64,000 nucleotides of DNA. Source: Atherinomorus stipes (taxonomy: Eukaryota; Chordata; Actinopteri; Atheriniformes; Atherinidae). The DNA lies in NCBI GenBank assembly GCA_023101725.1, contig JALJCO010013413.1, forward strand, positions 58,501 to 122,500. The letters run 5' to 3'. Below the pieces are notes generated by a model. It was not told where the DNA came from and did no database searches. It saw only the letters and a list, made by a program, of their open reading frames with translations. Made by a program: the position numbers and the translations under genes. Shown here piece after piece: positions 12,183 through 25,055 of the stretch. Position 1 is the first letter of the stretch. The number at the start of each line of letters is the position of its first letter.

Positions 12183-13178
12183 ACAAGAGTAAAACTTGTT
12201 TTCAGATTTTTTCTTCTCTATGAGAAAGAAACTGTGAACAATGACAGGATGGTAATATTTGCAGTGAACTGGATGTTTTCCAGATGAAACTGGGAGTGAA
12301 AGTTTTGAGCACTTTATGTTTAAATAAAAACATGATAATCTTCCACACATGTTCACAGCTCTGTGAACCAGCTGTCGGCTGAATGTGAGCTCGGTCAGGC
12401 TGTTTCTGCGGTGGACCGGCTCAGTCGGGGACTCCTGGATGCTGACTGGTCGTTCGGTGATTGGCTCAGAATGTCCAGGTGCAGCTCTGCTGGAGACGGA
12501 TCCAGCTGGAGGACAAAGACGGCTTCAGCAGAGACGGTGAGTTAAGGAACCTGGCCGCTGAAAGGCAGCTTTGTTCAGGTCCAGATCCGCCCCTCCCCCA
12601 CCTCTGCTGCTTCACCGGAAACCAGCACAACTCACATTTCTGAATCTCAGAGCTTAAGTCAGAAAGAGAAAAGCTCAAGCTTGAGACAGGTGAGACAGGT
12701 GAGACAGGTGAGGCTGGACCCGTTAGTTCATGTTAATGAGTCATTAATAAGCAAACCTCATAAAGGAAATAATTTTATCTCAGATGTGGAACAAACATGA
12801 TTAAAAATAAACAAAATGAGCTGTGACGTGTCTGAAAAGCTGCTGAATAGGCTCCGCCCCCTCCCCTTTTCTGTGCCTCAGTTACTTCCTATTAATTCCT
12901 ATTTATTCCTATTATTGTCTTCTGTTGTATGTATAAACATGCATGTTTACATTCACTGTAAAAAAAAAATCTGTATTTTACGGTAAGCTGTTGGCAGCTG
13001 TGGCTGCCAGAATTTTACTGTAAAAATATGGTGACCATGTCGTAGACATTACGGTATAGAACTGTGAAGTACAAGGTTAAATACAGTGTTATTTTCAGTA
13101 AATTACAATTAAAAGAATGATGTATCCTAAACAAATTTACAGTAATGTTCTGTATGATTACATATTTATGACATTAAA
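12183..13178. other. Intergenic, no gene; start of a TACAGTAAAA-type repeat
   Basis: No recognisable gene. From about 12953 the sequence is rich in CTGTAAAA/TTTTACAG words. These resume at about 14690-14720, suggesting an older MITE into which the 13179-14625 element inserted. Confidence 0.35.
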
Positions 13179-14625
13179 GTAGGGGAGAGCGGGGTAATGT
13201 GATACAGTTTTTACATTTGCCCCCCTCTTGCCAAGATAAAATGATATATCAGTAATATTTTCACATTTTCCATTAATTTCAGGATGTTTCCTGTTATGGA
13301 AATGATCAGAATGTTTTTAGGACAAAGGGAAATGAAAATATGATTGTTTTTAAAAAAAAAGTGGTCTTGTGTCCCACTTTACCGCAGCCTCGGGGTAAAG
13401 TGGGACAAACACGAAAAATCAGTGGGGTAAAGTGAACCAGTTAGTGGGTAAGCTGATCCTCTTACATTTTCCACTCTAAAATTACCATAACACCCATTTT
13501 TAACAATTACAGCTGGACTGACAACCGCACGTTCCAAAACTACTGTCAGAAAGGTGACAGAATCATGGGGATTTTGGTCAAATAGGCAAATTTTTTTCAA
13601 ACACTTGAAATTTATCCAAAGTAGGACTGCCATGATAAATCGATTAATCTACTAATCGTCAATTATCAAAATAGTCGGCCACTAATTTTATAATTGACTG
13701 ATTGTTTATTGTTTATAAGCTTTGTTTTTGCTCTCAAAATTGCTGCTGTACCTTCTGCTGCCTCGTCTTTCTGTCTGCTCAGCTTCTAGAATTGTATATT
13801 TACATAAATGAACACGCACTACCTAGAAAGGTTTGGACATGTTTTTCCATTAGATTTGATTAGAAAGTTTCCTAACTTTTGACTGGTTCTGTGAATATGC
13901 TACAATTTTCGTACCATCCAATTAGTCAACTAATCGCCAAAATAATTGGTGACTATTCGATATTCAAAATAATCGTTTGTGGCAGCCAAAATCCAAAGTA
14001 CTTTAAAAGTAAAAGAAATGCCACATAATATGATTCCAAATGTTTTAATTAACATTCACAGTGTGGGGTCAGGAAAAGGGACAATCAGAACCAGCTAGTA
14101 CGCAGCCTCAGGGTCAGAATATGGAACCATCAGAACCTGTTAGAAGAGCCTGGACTCTGGGCTTTTAGACAGTAAAAAATAAAACGTAACGTAATATTAC
14201 ACTAAAACATGTTTAAGACTAAACTAAACTTGTGCTTCGTGCTTCCAGACAGTGTCTCACTTTACCCCAGAGCCACTTTTTTTAGAAAAAACAACATATC
14301 TTGCAATTCCAGCTAATCTTTAACCAGCATCAAGTACATGGTTTTACATGTTAGAGGTTCATCAACATGCTTGATAGAAGTTTTTCTACCTGAATCAATT
14401 TGCTTTGACACAACAGCTGATAAAGTTCACAGCAAGAAAATTTACTTTTACCTGCAAAAAACACATTTTTGTGAAAAAAACATACTTAAAATAGCACTAG
14501 CACAACCTCTCCTTCCTGGTAAGTGGGTAATGGGAGGAGCTTGAAAACATACTGATCACCTGACCTGAAATGTGTTTATTTGCGGAGAAACAGCGGGTGT
14601 CTCACATTAGCCCGCTCTCCCCTGC
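13179..14625. mobile_element. DNA element with GGGGAGAGCGGG inverted ends
   Basis: The left end reads GTAGGGGAGAGCGGGGTAAT; the right end, reverse-complemented, reads GCAGGGGAGAGCGGGCTAAT. Subterminal words such as GGTAAAGTGGGAC recur inside. No transposase frame is visible. A hAT-type MITE sits inside it at 13622-13990. Similar GGTAAAGTGGGAC words at about 7380 suggest another degraded copy. Confidence 0.6.
13622..13990. mobile_element. hAT MITE with 8-bp target duplication
   Basis: The ends are TAGGACTGCC and GGCAGCCAAA, with ATCGATTAAT/ATAATCG-like subterminal repeats. The flanks ATCCAAAG (13614-13621) and ATCCAAAG (13991-13998) are identical 8-mers, the hAT signature. Confidence 0.7.
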
Positions 14626-16139
14626 TTCCCTGTTAATCTTTTCACACTTTTATATTTCCCACAGCAAAATTGTGTCTTTTTGAAGTATTGTTACAGTAAA
14701 AGGTACAGTACACCATTTCTTACAGTAATTATACGTAGGCTATCTAATACACTAGTATACTGTTTTCAATTTAACATTCTTTTACCGTTACCGTGTATGA
14801 ATACCAAAGACTGTAGAAAATATGGACGTAGTATCTGGTCACGTCTGAAAAGAGAAATGTGAACATAGTTGGGCGTTTCACACCATCACCATCTTGTCAT
14901 GTCATGTGCGTCGTCACCCCCGGAAATACTTACATGGGAAAAGCACGGCCTCGAGGTAAATGATTGACAGCTGACATACTCTGGGCGAAATGCTAACCGA
15001 GCTAACTCGAAACTAACCAGAGCTAATGAAGATTAGCCTCCTGAGCGGCGGGGTAAAGGTAAGACACGTTTAGACTTGCTGTTCGCTGCTAAAAACCACC
15101 ATGTTGCTACTTTGCTGCAGACTGAGACCTTACTGAGAGCAAACAACGAGCTAACTGTTAGCCACCGGTCAGCAGGTCGACATCCAGCCTGCATGTCAAT
15201 CAAAAGGACACGCCCCTAATTATGTGTAATTTAAAGATTACATAACATCTAAACGGATGAGTTATCAAAAAAAATCACCACCCTCACTGTTGACATAAAG
15301 GGAAACTTGACCTATTAAACCTAAAATGATGTTTGAACCAGGCTGTAAACATGTTTATTTTTGCTGTAAACATGTTTATTTCTGCTGTGAACGTGTTTAT
15401 TTCTGCAGTAAACATGTTTATTTCTGTAAACATGTTTAATCTGGGTGTGCCTGATCTCAGTAACTGGCCAAATACACCTGGATTAAGCAGTTTGTCCAGT
15501 AATGAAAGACACGTGCTGTCAGAAGTTTAGGAGGTAATGGACCATTCAGAGAAGCGCGACATAATGAAGCTGAAGTCCAAAATATAGTTGATTTGTTTCC
15601 TTTCCGATCGGGACTTTTCCTTTTATTTCCTTCTTCCTTTCTAACTCTTCCTCGTCCACTTTCAGGACCTATGATTACTATACGGCATCCACCTTTTCTT
15701 GAATAAATTAACTTTACCATTCATTTTGCATGATCTTCTTTCATTTCCATGTAACTGTTTTACACATTTGAACCATTTATTTAGACTGAGGGGTTCCGTT
15801 CTTTTCCCACACCATGTAATTTGTTAAATAGCTGTAATTCTCAAAACCCAAAACATACAATTGCTCTCTTTTCTTAAAACTTTTGGTTGTATACCAAGAA
15901 TGCTTGGAAATGTGTTTCAGTGTAACATTTTTGTTTTGTTTGCCAGTTTCTTGGCACAAATCAAACCAATTATTATCCAGTATTGTTGGTAATAAACATA
16001 AATAAATCTGTCAATGCAGCATTATACTTTACTCGCACTTTCATTAGCTGTAATCATACTTTTCCTGTGGAGGCAGTGGGGAAGGTGCTGAAGGTTGCAG
16101 AGCCTGATCTGCAGCTTTCTGTTCCTACATATTAATATA
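14626..16139. other. Intergenic; small 21-bp tandem repeat at 15340-15438
   Basis: About five copies of a CTGTAAACATGTTTATTTCTG-like unit lie at 15340-15438. No gene is seen in the rest. Confidence 0.5.
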
Positions 16140-17407
16140 CAGTTGTGTGAAAAATCGTTTGCCCCCTTCCTGATTTCTTTTTTGCATCTTTGTCACACTT
16201 ATATGTTTCAGATCATCAAACAGATTTAAGTGTGAGACAAAGATAACACAAGTACACACAAAAAGAACATAAAGGCTCGTCTCAGTTTAGCCAGAAAGCA
16301 TCTTGATGATCCCCAAGACTTTTGGGAAAATACTCTGTGGACTGACGAGACAAAAGTGGAACTTTCTGGAAGGTGGAGGTCCCATTACATCTGCCGTAAA
16401 AGTAACACGGCATTTCAGAAAAGGAACATCATAGCAACAGTAAAACATGGTGGTGGTAGTGTGATGGTCTGGGGCTGTTTTGCTGCTTCAGGACCTGGAA
16501 GACTTGCTGTGGTAAATGGAACCATGAATTCTGCTTCTACCAAAAAATCCTGAAGGAGAACGTCCGGCCATCTGTTGGTGACCTCAAGCTGAAGCGCACT
16601 TGGGTTCTGCAGCAGAACAATGATCCAGAACACACCAGCAAGTCCACCTCTGAATGGCTTAAGAACAACAACATGAAGACTTTGGAGTGGCCTAGTCAAA
16701 GTCCCCACCTGAATCCCATTGAGATGCTGTGGCATGACCTTAAAAAGGCGGTTCATGCTGGAAAAGCCTCCAATGTGGCTGAATTACAACAATTCTGCAA
16801 AGATGAGTGGAACAAAATTCCTCCACAGCGCTGTAGAAGACTCAGGCCCTTTTCACATGGCGCGCTCGGGCCGTGTCCGAGCACGTTTGACCACAAACTT
16901 TGTCCATGTGAAAGCAAACAGGCCAGGCCTGGACGGCCCAGGTTGAGAGGTAGTCCAGGACCCGGGCCAGGCAGACTCAGGCAGGGAAAAATGCGTTGTG
17001 AACACAATCCAGGCCGTGCCGGATGTGACATGTGGGCTACTCACCCAACAAGCAGCAGTGACCAAATCAAAACTCCACCCACCGGCAGGTTTATCTTTGT
17101 TGTCATTCATCTTCTCCTTTTAATTGTAATTGGCGGTTTGAAAAAGCTAAAATGCCAAATATGTGTGTCTGGCTTGCATTAAGGATGGAGCGATTTCCGA
17201 TCGGATGTCTGTCAGTGATCGAAGGGGATGATCATGTTCTTTTTTAAAATGGCGACTCTTAATTAATTTACTACTGTTGTGGTTTACTGACTGTTTAAGA
17301 CTGCGTGGCAAAGACACAACAGTAGATTACGGTGTCCAACAGACAGTTTAACTCGACGTGGCATTTGATAGCTGCTTAGGAATTTAAACAATGGAAGATC
17401 ACTTTAA

Positions 17408-18010
17408 AGGCCTCCTTCCACTGAAAACCCGTTTAACTTGCTCCTTCTGAAATACGGAGGGTTTCCCCTTGTTTACTTTCACATGCTGACTTGCTAGCGT
17501 TGCGTTCCCCCCAGTCGGCTGTGCTTCCTCATCAGAGAAACAATACGAAGAAAAGAGCGAATCGGGAACAGCCTCGCACTTCTACGTCACATTGCAAATA
17601 GCGTATCCCACGTGGGGTTTCTATCTGTCCATTGGAAGGCAGGTAACCCTCCACTGCACACTAGAAGTAAAGACGGCACGACTGTAGCTTCGGAGTTGAG
17701 AAGCTAATTAGCTAACTGTTTGTTAGCATGACGGAACAAACTTGTTTGTCGGCTCTATTTCCTGTCTGTAGCAAAATAAGAGCGGAGGGCGGAGCTTCCT
17801 TCATACACTGATGGGAGGCAGCCAATCAGACGGAAATTCATGAGAAGGACCCGGAAAAGCTGCCGTTGGACCACAAGCCTCTCTTCTAGTATACAAATAC
17901 AGCTGGATACAAAGATACCAGAAGGTTTTTTTAACAGAAACGATGCAGAATGCATTCAATAATAATGGAGAACACAGAAATATTAATGACATCACCATGG
18001 AAGTACAACT
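17408..18010 (+). mobile_element. 603-bp TTAA-flanked element, copy 1
   Basis: It is flanked by TTAA (17404-17407 and 18011-18014), with ends AGGCCTCCTTCCACTG and, inverted, AGTTGTACTTCCA. It is nearly identical to the reverse complement of 30197-30800. It has no intact transposase and is probably non-autonomous. Confidence 0.65.
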
Positions 18011-19080
18011 TTAATGCAGACGTGTCTTTAGCAGACTCCAAGGGCTGATGGTTCTCTGTAGTTCATTTGGGGCATTTTTCAGTGCAGCACAGGGAAGGAC
18101 AACAGTACAGCCACTGGAAGGGGATGGACTCTAAGCCAGGTCTTAAAAGGGTAGACAAAACCAGGAAATGGGGCTCTGGACCCTCTAGACTGAACTCAAG
18201 CTTGGAGGAGTAGACACTGAGATAAACTTGACCGCCGGACACAGAAGCGGAGTCTGATTTACTCAGCTCACTACGGTTTATCACTAAGTTGTCTTGTTAT
18301 AAACGTGTAACCTTCAGCGACGCTCCTGTGATCATTCGCGCTGCCTCCTCGCTTGAGCTGGCTGAACCAGCCGTACTGAAAAGGTCTGTACTCTGACATT
18401 AGACATCATTCACCTCTCTATAATATGCCAAAATGAACAGCACTTCTGATTAGCTACCAGAAGGGCTAAACAACGACACTGCCATAAGATGTCATAGAAA
18501 AATCTCCAGAACTGCGCTCTGCTGTGTCGGCTACTTAAATGTTTCTGGTGGAGCACCATGTCTGCATACAGAGCTCTGATCTGCACAGCTGCAGACGCAG
18601 GCTCTCTACGTTTCCTCTGTTCTTCTTCTTCTTGCTTGTTTACCAAACACTTCCCTGCGCCACAAGTAGTGCTATGTTATCTTTCTTTTTACTCACAAAA
18701 GAAATAATTCGCACATATATTTGAATAACTTTATTAAATCGAGACGACAATGATGATGATGGCGTAACTGTGCACGCCTCTCGGGCGATCGGATCATCTA
18801 TGGTTGATTGACAGTGGCCAGTTTCACATCCCCAGCTTGCATCCACAGCAGACAAGACTCCCCAAGTGACCAAAGGAGCTTCCTTCCTTGTTGATAAACT
18901 AACCCGTCGCTTGGATGGTGACGTAAGGGTTTGTTGGTTCCTCTGTTGTTAGTTATCAACGAAGTTTCCACAACACTGCCACATAGTGTTCTGGCACTGA
19001 TATTACCTGCTTGAGCGTGCCCGAGCCTGGTTCAAACACTGGCATGTGATCGCAACACAAGAATCAACGATCCCAGGCCA

Positions 19081-21862
19081 GGCACGGCCCGAGCACGGCC
19101 CGAGCACGGCCCGAACACGGCCCGAGCACGACCCGAGCACGGCCCGAACACTGCCCGAGCACGGCCCGAGCAGCCCGAGCACGGCCCGAGCACGGCCCGA
19201 GCACGACCCGAGCACGGCCCGAGCACGACCCGAGCACGGCCCGACCACGACCCAAGCACGGCCCGAGCACGACCCAAGCACGGCCCGAGCACAGCCCGAG
19301 CACGACCCGAGCACGGCCCGAGCCCGAGCACGGCCCGAGCACGGCCCGAACACGGCCCGAACACGGCCCGAACACGGCCCGAACACGACCCGAGCACGGC
19401 CCGAGCACGGCCCGAGCACGGCCCGAGCACGACCCGAGCACGGCCCGAGCACGGCCCGAGCACGACCCGAGCACGGCCCGAGCACGGCCCGAGCACGGCC
19501 CGAGCACGGCCCGAGCACGTCCCGAGCACGGCCCGAGCACGGCCCGAGCACGGCCCGAGCACGGCCCGAGCCCGAGCACGGCCCGAGCACGGCCCGAGCA
19601 CGACCCGAGCACGGCCCGAGCACGGCCCGAACACGGCCCGAACACGGCCCGAGCACGGCCCGAGCACGGCCCGAACACGGCCCGACCACGACCCGAGCAC
19701 GACCCGAACACGGCCCGAGCACGACCCGACCACGACCCGAGCACGGCCCGACCACGACCCGAGCACGACCCGAACACGGCCCGAGCACGACCCGAGCACG
19801 GCCCGAACACGGCCCGAGCACGGCCCGAACACGGCCCGAGCAGCCCGACCACGACCCGAGCACGACCCGAACACGGCCCGAGCACGACCCGAGCACGGCC
19901 CGACCACGACCCGAGCACGACCCGAGCACGGCCCGACCACGGCCCGAGCCCGAGCACGGCCCGAGCACGGCCCGAGCACGGCCCGAGCAGCCCGAGCACG
20001 GCCCGAGCACGGCCCGAGCACGGCCCGAACACGGCCCGAGCACGGCCCGAACACGTCCCGAGCACGGCCCGAGCAGCCCGAGCACGGCCCGAGCACGACC
20101 CGAGCACGGCCCGAGCACGGCCCGAACACGGCCCGAGCACGGCCCGAGCACGGCCCGAGCAGCCCGAGCACGGCCCGAGCACGGCCCGAGCACGGCCCGA
20201 ACCACGGCCCGAGCACGGCCCGAGCAGCCCGAGCACGGCCCGAGCCACCGACCCGAGCACGACCCGAGCACGACCCGAGCACGGCCCGAGCACGGCCCGA
20301 GCACGGCCCGAACACGACCCGAGCACGACCCGAGCACGACCCGAGCACGGCCCGAGCACGACCCGAGCACGACCCGAACACGGCCCGAGCACGGCCCGAA
20401 CACGACCCGAGCACGGCCCGAACACGACCCGAGCACGACCCGAGCACGACCCGAGCACGGCCCGAGCACGACCCGAGCACGGCCCGAACACGGCCCGAGC
20501 ACGGCCCGAACACGGCCCGAGCACGACCCGAGCACGTCCCGAGCACGTCCCGAACACGGCCCGAGCACGACCCGAGCACGGCCCGAGCACGGCCCGAACA
20601 CGGCCCGAGCACGGCCCGAGCACGTCCCGAACACGTCCCGAGCACGGCCCGAACACGTCCCGAGCACGTCCCGAGCACGTCCCGAGCACGGCCCGAGCAC
20701 GTCCCGAACACGTCCCGAGCACGGCCCAAACACGTCCCGAGCACGGCCCGAGCACGACCCGAGCACGTCCCGAGCACGACCCGAGCACGGCCCGAGCACG
20801 GCCCGAACACGGCCCGAGCACGGCCCGAGCACGTCCCGAGCACGTCCCGACCACGACCCGAGCACGGCCCGAGCACGGCCCGAGCACGGCCCGAACACGG
20901 CCCGAGCACGACCCGAGCACGACCCGAGCACGACCCGAGCACGGCCCGAGCACGGCCCGAACACGGCCCGAGCACGGCCCGAGCACGTCCCGAGCACGTC
21001 CCGACCCACGACCCGAGCACGGCCCGAGCACGGCCCGAGCACGGCCCGAACCACGGCCCCGAGCACGACCCGAGCACGTCCCGAGCAAGGCCCGAACACG
21101 GCCCGAGCACGGCCCGAACACGGCCCGAGCACGGCCCGAGCACGGCCCGAGCACGGCCCGAGCACGACCCGAGCAGCCCGAGCACGGCCCGAGCACGGCC
21201 CGAGCACGGCCCGAGCACGACCCGAGCACGGCCCGAGCACGGCCCGAGCACGGCCCGAGCACGGCCCGAACACGGCCCGAACACGGCCCGAGCACGGCCC
21301 GAGCACGTCCCGAGCACGTCCCGACCACGACCCGAGCACGGCCCGAGCACGGCCCGAGCACGGCCCGAACACGGCCCGAGCACGACCCGAGCACGTCCCG
21401 AGCAAGGCCCGAACACGGCCCGAGCACGGCCCGAACACGGCCCGAGCACGGCCCGAGCACGGCCCGGGCACGGCCCGAGCACGGCCCGAACACGGCCCGA
21501 ACACGGCCCGAGCACGGCCCGAGCACGGCCCGAACACGGCCCGAGCAAGGCCCGAGCACGACCCGAGCACGGCCCGAGCACGGCCCGAACACGACCCGAG
21601 CACGACCCGAGCACGACCCGAGCACGGCCCGAGCACGACCCGAGCACGACCCGAGCACGACCCGAGCACGACCCGAGCACGGCCCGAACACGGCCCGAGC
21701 ACGACCCGAGCACGTCCCGAGCACGGCCCGAACACGGCCCGAGCACGACCTGAGCACGTCCCGAGCACGGCCCGAACACGGCCCGAGCACGGCCCGAACA
21801 CGGCCCGAGCACGGCCCGAGCACGGCCCGAGCACGGCCCGAGCACGGCCCGAGCACGCCATG
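19081..21862. repeat. 11-bp minisatellite, about 250 copies
   Basis: The unit is GCCCGAGCACG with common variants at the first base (G, A or T) and at GAGCACG/GAACACG/GACCACG. Occasional short units (GAGCAGCCC) and one-base insertions shift phase. The array is CpG-rich. It runs directly into the right terminus of the host element, and the left terminus (16858-16885) holds the same unit in inverted and direct form. Confidence 0.95.
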
Positions 21863-21987
21863 TGAAAAGGCCCTCACTGCCAGTTATCGCAAACGCTTGA
21901 TGCAGTTGTTGCTGCTAAGGTGGAACAACCAGTTATTAGTTTTAGGGGAAGATCACTTTTTCACACAGGGACATGGAAGTTTGGACG

Positions 21988-21988
<1 letters not shown>

Positions 21989-22020
<32 letters not shown>
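21989..22020. repeat. Poly-C tract
   Basis: A run of about 32 C residues in the 3' part of the Tc1 copy. Its length is uncertain in any assembly. Confidence 0.85.
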
Positions 22021-22025
<5 letters not shown>

Positions 22026-22341
22026 TAAAAATCTTCATTTAAAAACTACATCTTGTGTTTACTTGTGTTATCTTTGTGTAATTTTTAAATTTGTTTGATG
22101 ATCTGAAACATTAAGTGTGACAAACATGCAAAAAAATAAGAAATCAGGAAGGAGGAAACACTTTTTCACACAACTGTATATATAAATATAATCTGCCATC
22201 ATTGATGACACAGCATGTATTCTGTTTTGTTCATGTGTGCATAGTGAATAACAGAGAGATCTATCCATCCTCTATGAATGAGCTCTGTGACTCAGTCTTT
22301 GTCCTGACTCCTCTTATTTAAACTTGCCAGTTTACCAACAA

Positions 22342-22342
<1 letters not shown>

Positions 22343-22382
<40 letters not shown>
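22343..22382. repeat. (TA)n microsatellite
   Basis: A pure TA run of about 40 bp, next to an interspersed fish repeat. Confidence 0.9.
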
Positions 22383-22383
<1 letters not shown>

Positions 22384-22384
22384 T

Positions 22385-23344
22385 CAGTCAGTCATTTTCT
22401 GTACCGTTTATCCAATTCAGGGTCGCGGGGGTTGCTGGAGTCTATCCCAGCTATTATCAGGCGAGAGGCAGGTTGCATCCTGGACAGGTCGCCAGTCTGT
22501 CGCAGGGCCAACACAGAGAGACAGACAACCATTCACACTCACATTCATTCCTAGGGGCAATTTAGAGTGATCAATAGGGGATTATCACGCTTCCTTGTTC
22601 CGGTTTCCGGAAGTTGAAACATTTGGCACTTCCTCTTCCGGGCTGTTCCTACTGTTTAAATCGGATAAACTCCAAACATACTTAAGTTTTCATTCCAGAC
22701 TGAAGTGATACTGGATCAAAAGCTGGATCAAAGCGATCGATTCGCCGCGGTGAAGGGCCGAACTTTTATAATAAAACACACGTTTGTTTGTCCCCGGTGG
22801 GGCACAACACCGGCGCTTCACAGCATGCTAGCATTAGCCAGCTAGCGTTTACTGACGTGCTTAACATTGTGCGTCTTAAAACACACAAACATCTGAAAAT
22901 CGGGTCTGTACCCCCCCGTTTCCAGTGGAACAACTGGGGACTGCCAAGAAAGGAGACACTTTCAGATGCTTGTGTGTTTTCAGCCGCACAAAGTTAGGCA
23001 CGTCATCGAGCTGGCTAATGCTAACCTGCTAACACGACTGCGCAGTCTGCCGGCCACAAACAAACATGTATCGTTTTATTATAAAGTTCGGTCCTTCACC
23101 GCGGCGAATCGATCGCTTTGATCCAGCTTTTGATCCAGTATCACTTCAGTCTAGAATGAAAACTTAAATATGTTTGGAGTTTATCCGATTTAAACAGTAT
23201 AACAGAGCAGGAACGGCTGTCGTTAACATGGCCCGGAAGAGGAAGTGTCCAAATCCGGGAACTTCCAGTAAGCGTGATAATCCCCTATTAACCTAACATG
23301 CATGTGCATGGATGGTGGGAGGAAGCCAGAGTACCCGGAGAGAA

Positions 23345-23345
<1 letters not shown>
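22385..23345 (+). mobile_element. Interspersed fish repeat split by a MITE
   Basis: The stretch GGGTCGCGGGGGTTGCTGGA, then CATTCACACTCACATTC and (after a gap) AACCTAACATGCATG and GGGAGGAAGCC, resembles a repeat common in fish genomes. It is interrupted between TAGAGTGATCAATA and TATTAACC by the element at 22577-23285. The family name is not assigned. Confidence 0.5.
22577..23285. mobile_element. TA-flanked MITE with ~220-bp inverted repeats
   Basis: The ends GGGGATTATCACGCTT and AAGCGTGATAATCCCC are flanked by TA on both sides (22575-22576 and 23286-23287). The arms match over about 220 bp, including CTTCCTCTTCCGGGC and ATCGATTCGCCGCGGTGAA. TA duplication suggests Tc1/mariner mobilisation. 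It has no coding capacity. Confidence 0.75.
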
Positions 23346-23346
<1 letters not shown>

Positions 23347-23435
<89 letters not shown>

Positions 23436-23527
23436 GTATATATATTCTTTTACTTATTTCAAGAGTGGCCGAGACTTTTTGCTTGTAATAAGCAGTTCAG
23501 AGTGTGTGTGTGTGTGTGTGTGTGTGT
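23347..23527. repeat. (TA)n and (GT)n microsatellites
   Basis: A TA run of about 95 bp (23347-23445) is followed by a GT run at 23503-23527. Allele length is probably variable. Confidence 0.9.
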
Positions 23528-25055
23528 CACAAACAAATGACTTCACAAACTTCACTATGATGACCTCACTCACACTGAAAACCAGAGCTCAGTTGTAATG
23601 TGAACAAACGAAACGGGGGTAGTGTGGTGTCGGCCAATGAGGGCCGGGCTAAGTAGGTGCTGATGTGAAAGGGGCATTAGAAACTGGTTGGGGCAGTTCT
23701 GGGTGGAGCCTTCCTGGATGCATTTGCATAAGAAAGGGTGAGTTAATTAGGAGTGACAGACCTGCGGGGGACTACGGCAAAAGATCAGTGGCAGAAAATG
23801 GTAGTTCTAGTGTAACATATTTATTTATTTTATTTTTATTAGCTTATAAAGATTTTGACATTCAAATATAAGCAAAACTGCACCATGCTAATCGTACACA
23901 AGTTGATATAAATTTAAAAAGTATTATTTTTGCCGGGGGTGCTAGCTTGTTGTTCAGGGGGGCACTGGCCACCCCTTGGGGCTGTGGTGGTTCTGAGTCC
24001 GGGTCTGTAATCAGACATCAGACCAGAGTTTCAGCCACGTCCGGGAGTTGTTTCCTGGTGTTCTGCTCCGTTGTTTAGTTTCTGACGGTGTGTGTGAATG
24101 ACACACTGATGTGTGTAAACGGATCTTCCTGTTCTGTGTCGGCCTGATAAAGCGATGTGATTCAGCTCCTCTGCGGACGAACTGACTGTTGGTGGTGAAG
24201 GATTAAATAAACAAGAAGCTGTCACTGCTGCTGGAACCAGGATGTGGATGTTGCTGCTGATTGGCTCCTTGCTGCTCCATCCCTGTGTGCAGGAACAGTT
24301 CAATATTTGCTCTTCTGGGCTCAGTCAGAACCACTCCCATCAGCGCTTCCCGTTCACCAGCTGCACTCCTGCCCCCACAACACGGATCTGATGTGTGCGT
24401 GACACAACGCTGGTTCAGACATGTTCAAACACTGACTTTATTATTTATCCGTTTCAAGCTGCAGGAAAAGGTCTTACAATCACATGTTTGGAATGACTTT
24501 AAAATGACAGCAGAAATCACATACGTAACACATAACAGAAAAATAGTGCATTAATTAATGCAGATCTATCATGAGATCCTGTTGCTCATCATGAACTATT
24601 GCGGATTTACATGATTACTTGACACTTAAGAGATCGTCAACTGATGAACATGAATTCATTGTTAAGTTATTAATTCATGCGTTAGTCGATATATTGACAA
24701 ATTTTCCAGTTTAGACCAAAATATACTAAAATTTACTTTAATTTATTTAACTTTTATATAAAATTGTTCAAAACTGTAATTATTTCACTATGACAGGTAA
24801 AGAAGCTACTCTTTGTAAGCTGATATTTTCAAAATAAAAGTTTCAAATCGAGTGCATTTCTGAGACATTTAGTTTTAAAGGGGGAACAATTTGTTGAACA
24901 GTTATTCATCTGTTACTCAGATCTGAATTACTACTTACTTCAAATTTAATTTAATGCGACTTTACTTAAAGTTCACATTCGACTTAAAAAAATCATCATT
25001 AAGGCCAAATCTTAATTCTCCCTGTTAGCCCTTCCACTGTGTTTTGTGCGTTCAC
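23528..25055. other. Intergenic, no gene; left copy of a flank duplication at 24790-25055
   Basis: No coding family is recognised. 24790-25055 (AAGCTACTCTTTGTAA through CTCCCTGTTAGCCCTTC) is repeated with divergence at 26907-27170, both times just before the 33-bp array. Confidence 0.55.

Larger units (their letters stand above)
16845..21872. mobile_element. 5 kb inverted-terminal element carrying the 11-bp minisatellite
   Basis: The insertion breaks the Tc1 word GAAGACTCACTGCCAG, intact in the sister copy at about 37837. Its ends are GGCCCTTTTCACATGGCG and, reverse-complemented from the right, GGCCTTTTCACATGGCG. CTCA is duplicated (16841-16844, 21873-21876), a 4-bp duplication, or 3-bp TCA. 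No transposase is recognisable. Inside are a TTAA-flanked element (17408-18010), non-repetitive sequence at 18011-19080 with no gene, and the 11-bp array. The superfamily is not assigned. Confidence 0.7.
16140..22176 (+). mobile_element. Tc1-like transposon, decayed, split by a 5 kb insertion
   Basis: The ends CAGTTGTGTGA and its inverse (TCACACAACTG) are flanked by TA (16138-16139, 22177-22178). The readable part is the C-terminal half of a Tc1 transposase: LWTDETKVELSGRWRSHY, KHGGGSVMVWGCFAASGPGR, then after a frameshift at about 16535 NNDPEHTSKSTSEWLK and SPHLNPIEMLWHDLKKAV, so the D, D and E positions remain. The N-terminal DNA-binding half is missing. Without the insertion at 16845-21872 it would be about 1.0 kb. 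A sister copy lies at 37042-38121 and has the same frameshift. Confidence 0.8.

Noticed and set aside
19003..21877. Open frames of 937-952 codons on both strands (Arg/Gly/Ser/Cys-rich)
   Set aside because: They arise from an 11-bp unit with no stop in several frames. Frames are open on both strands at once, and there is no start context, splice structure or known domain.
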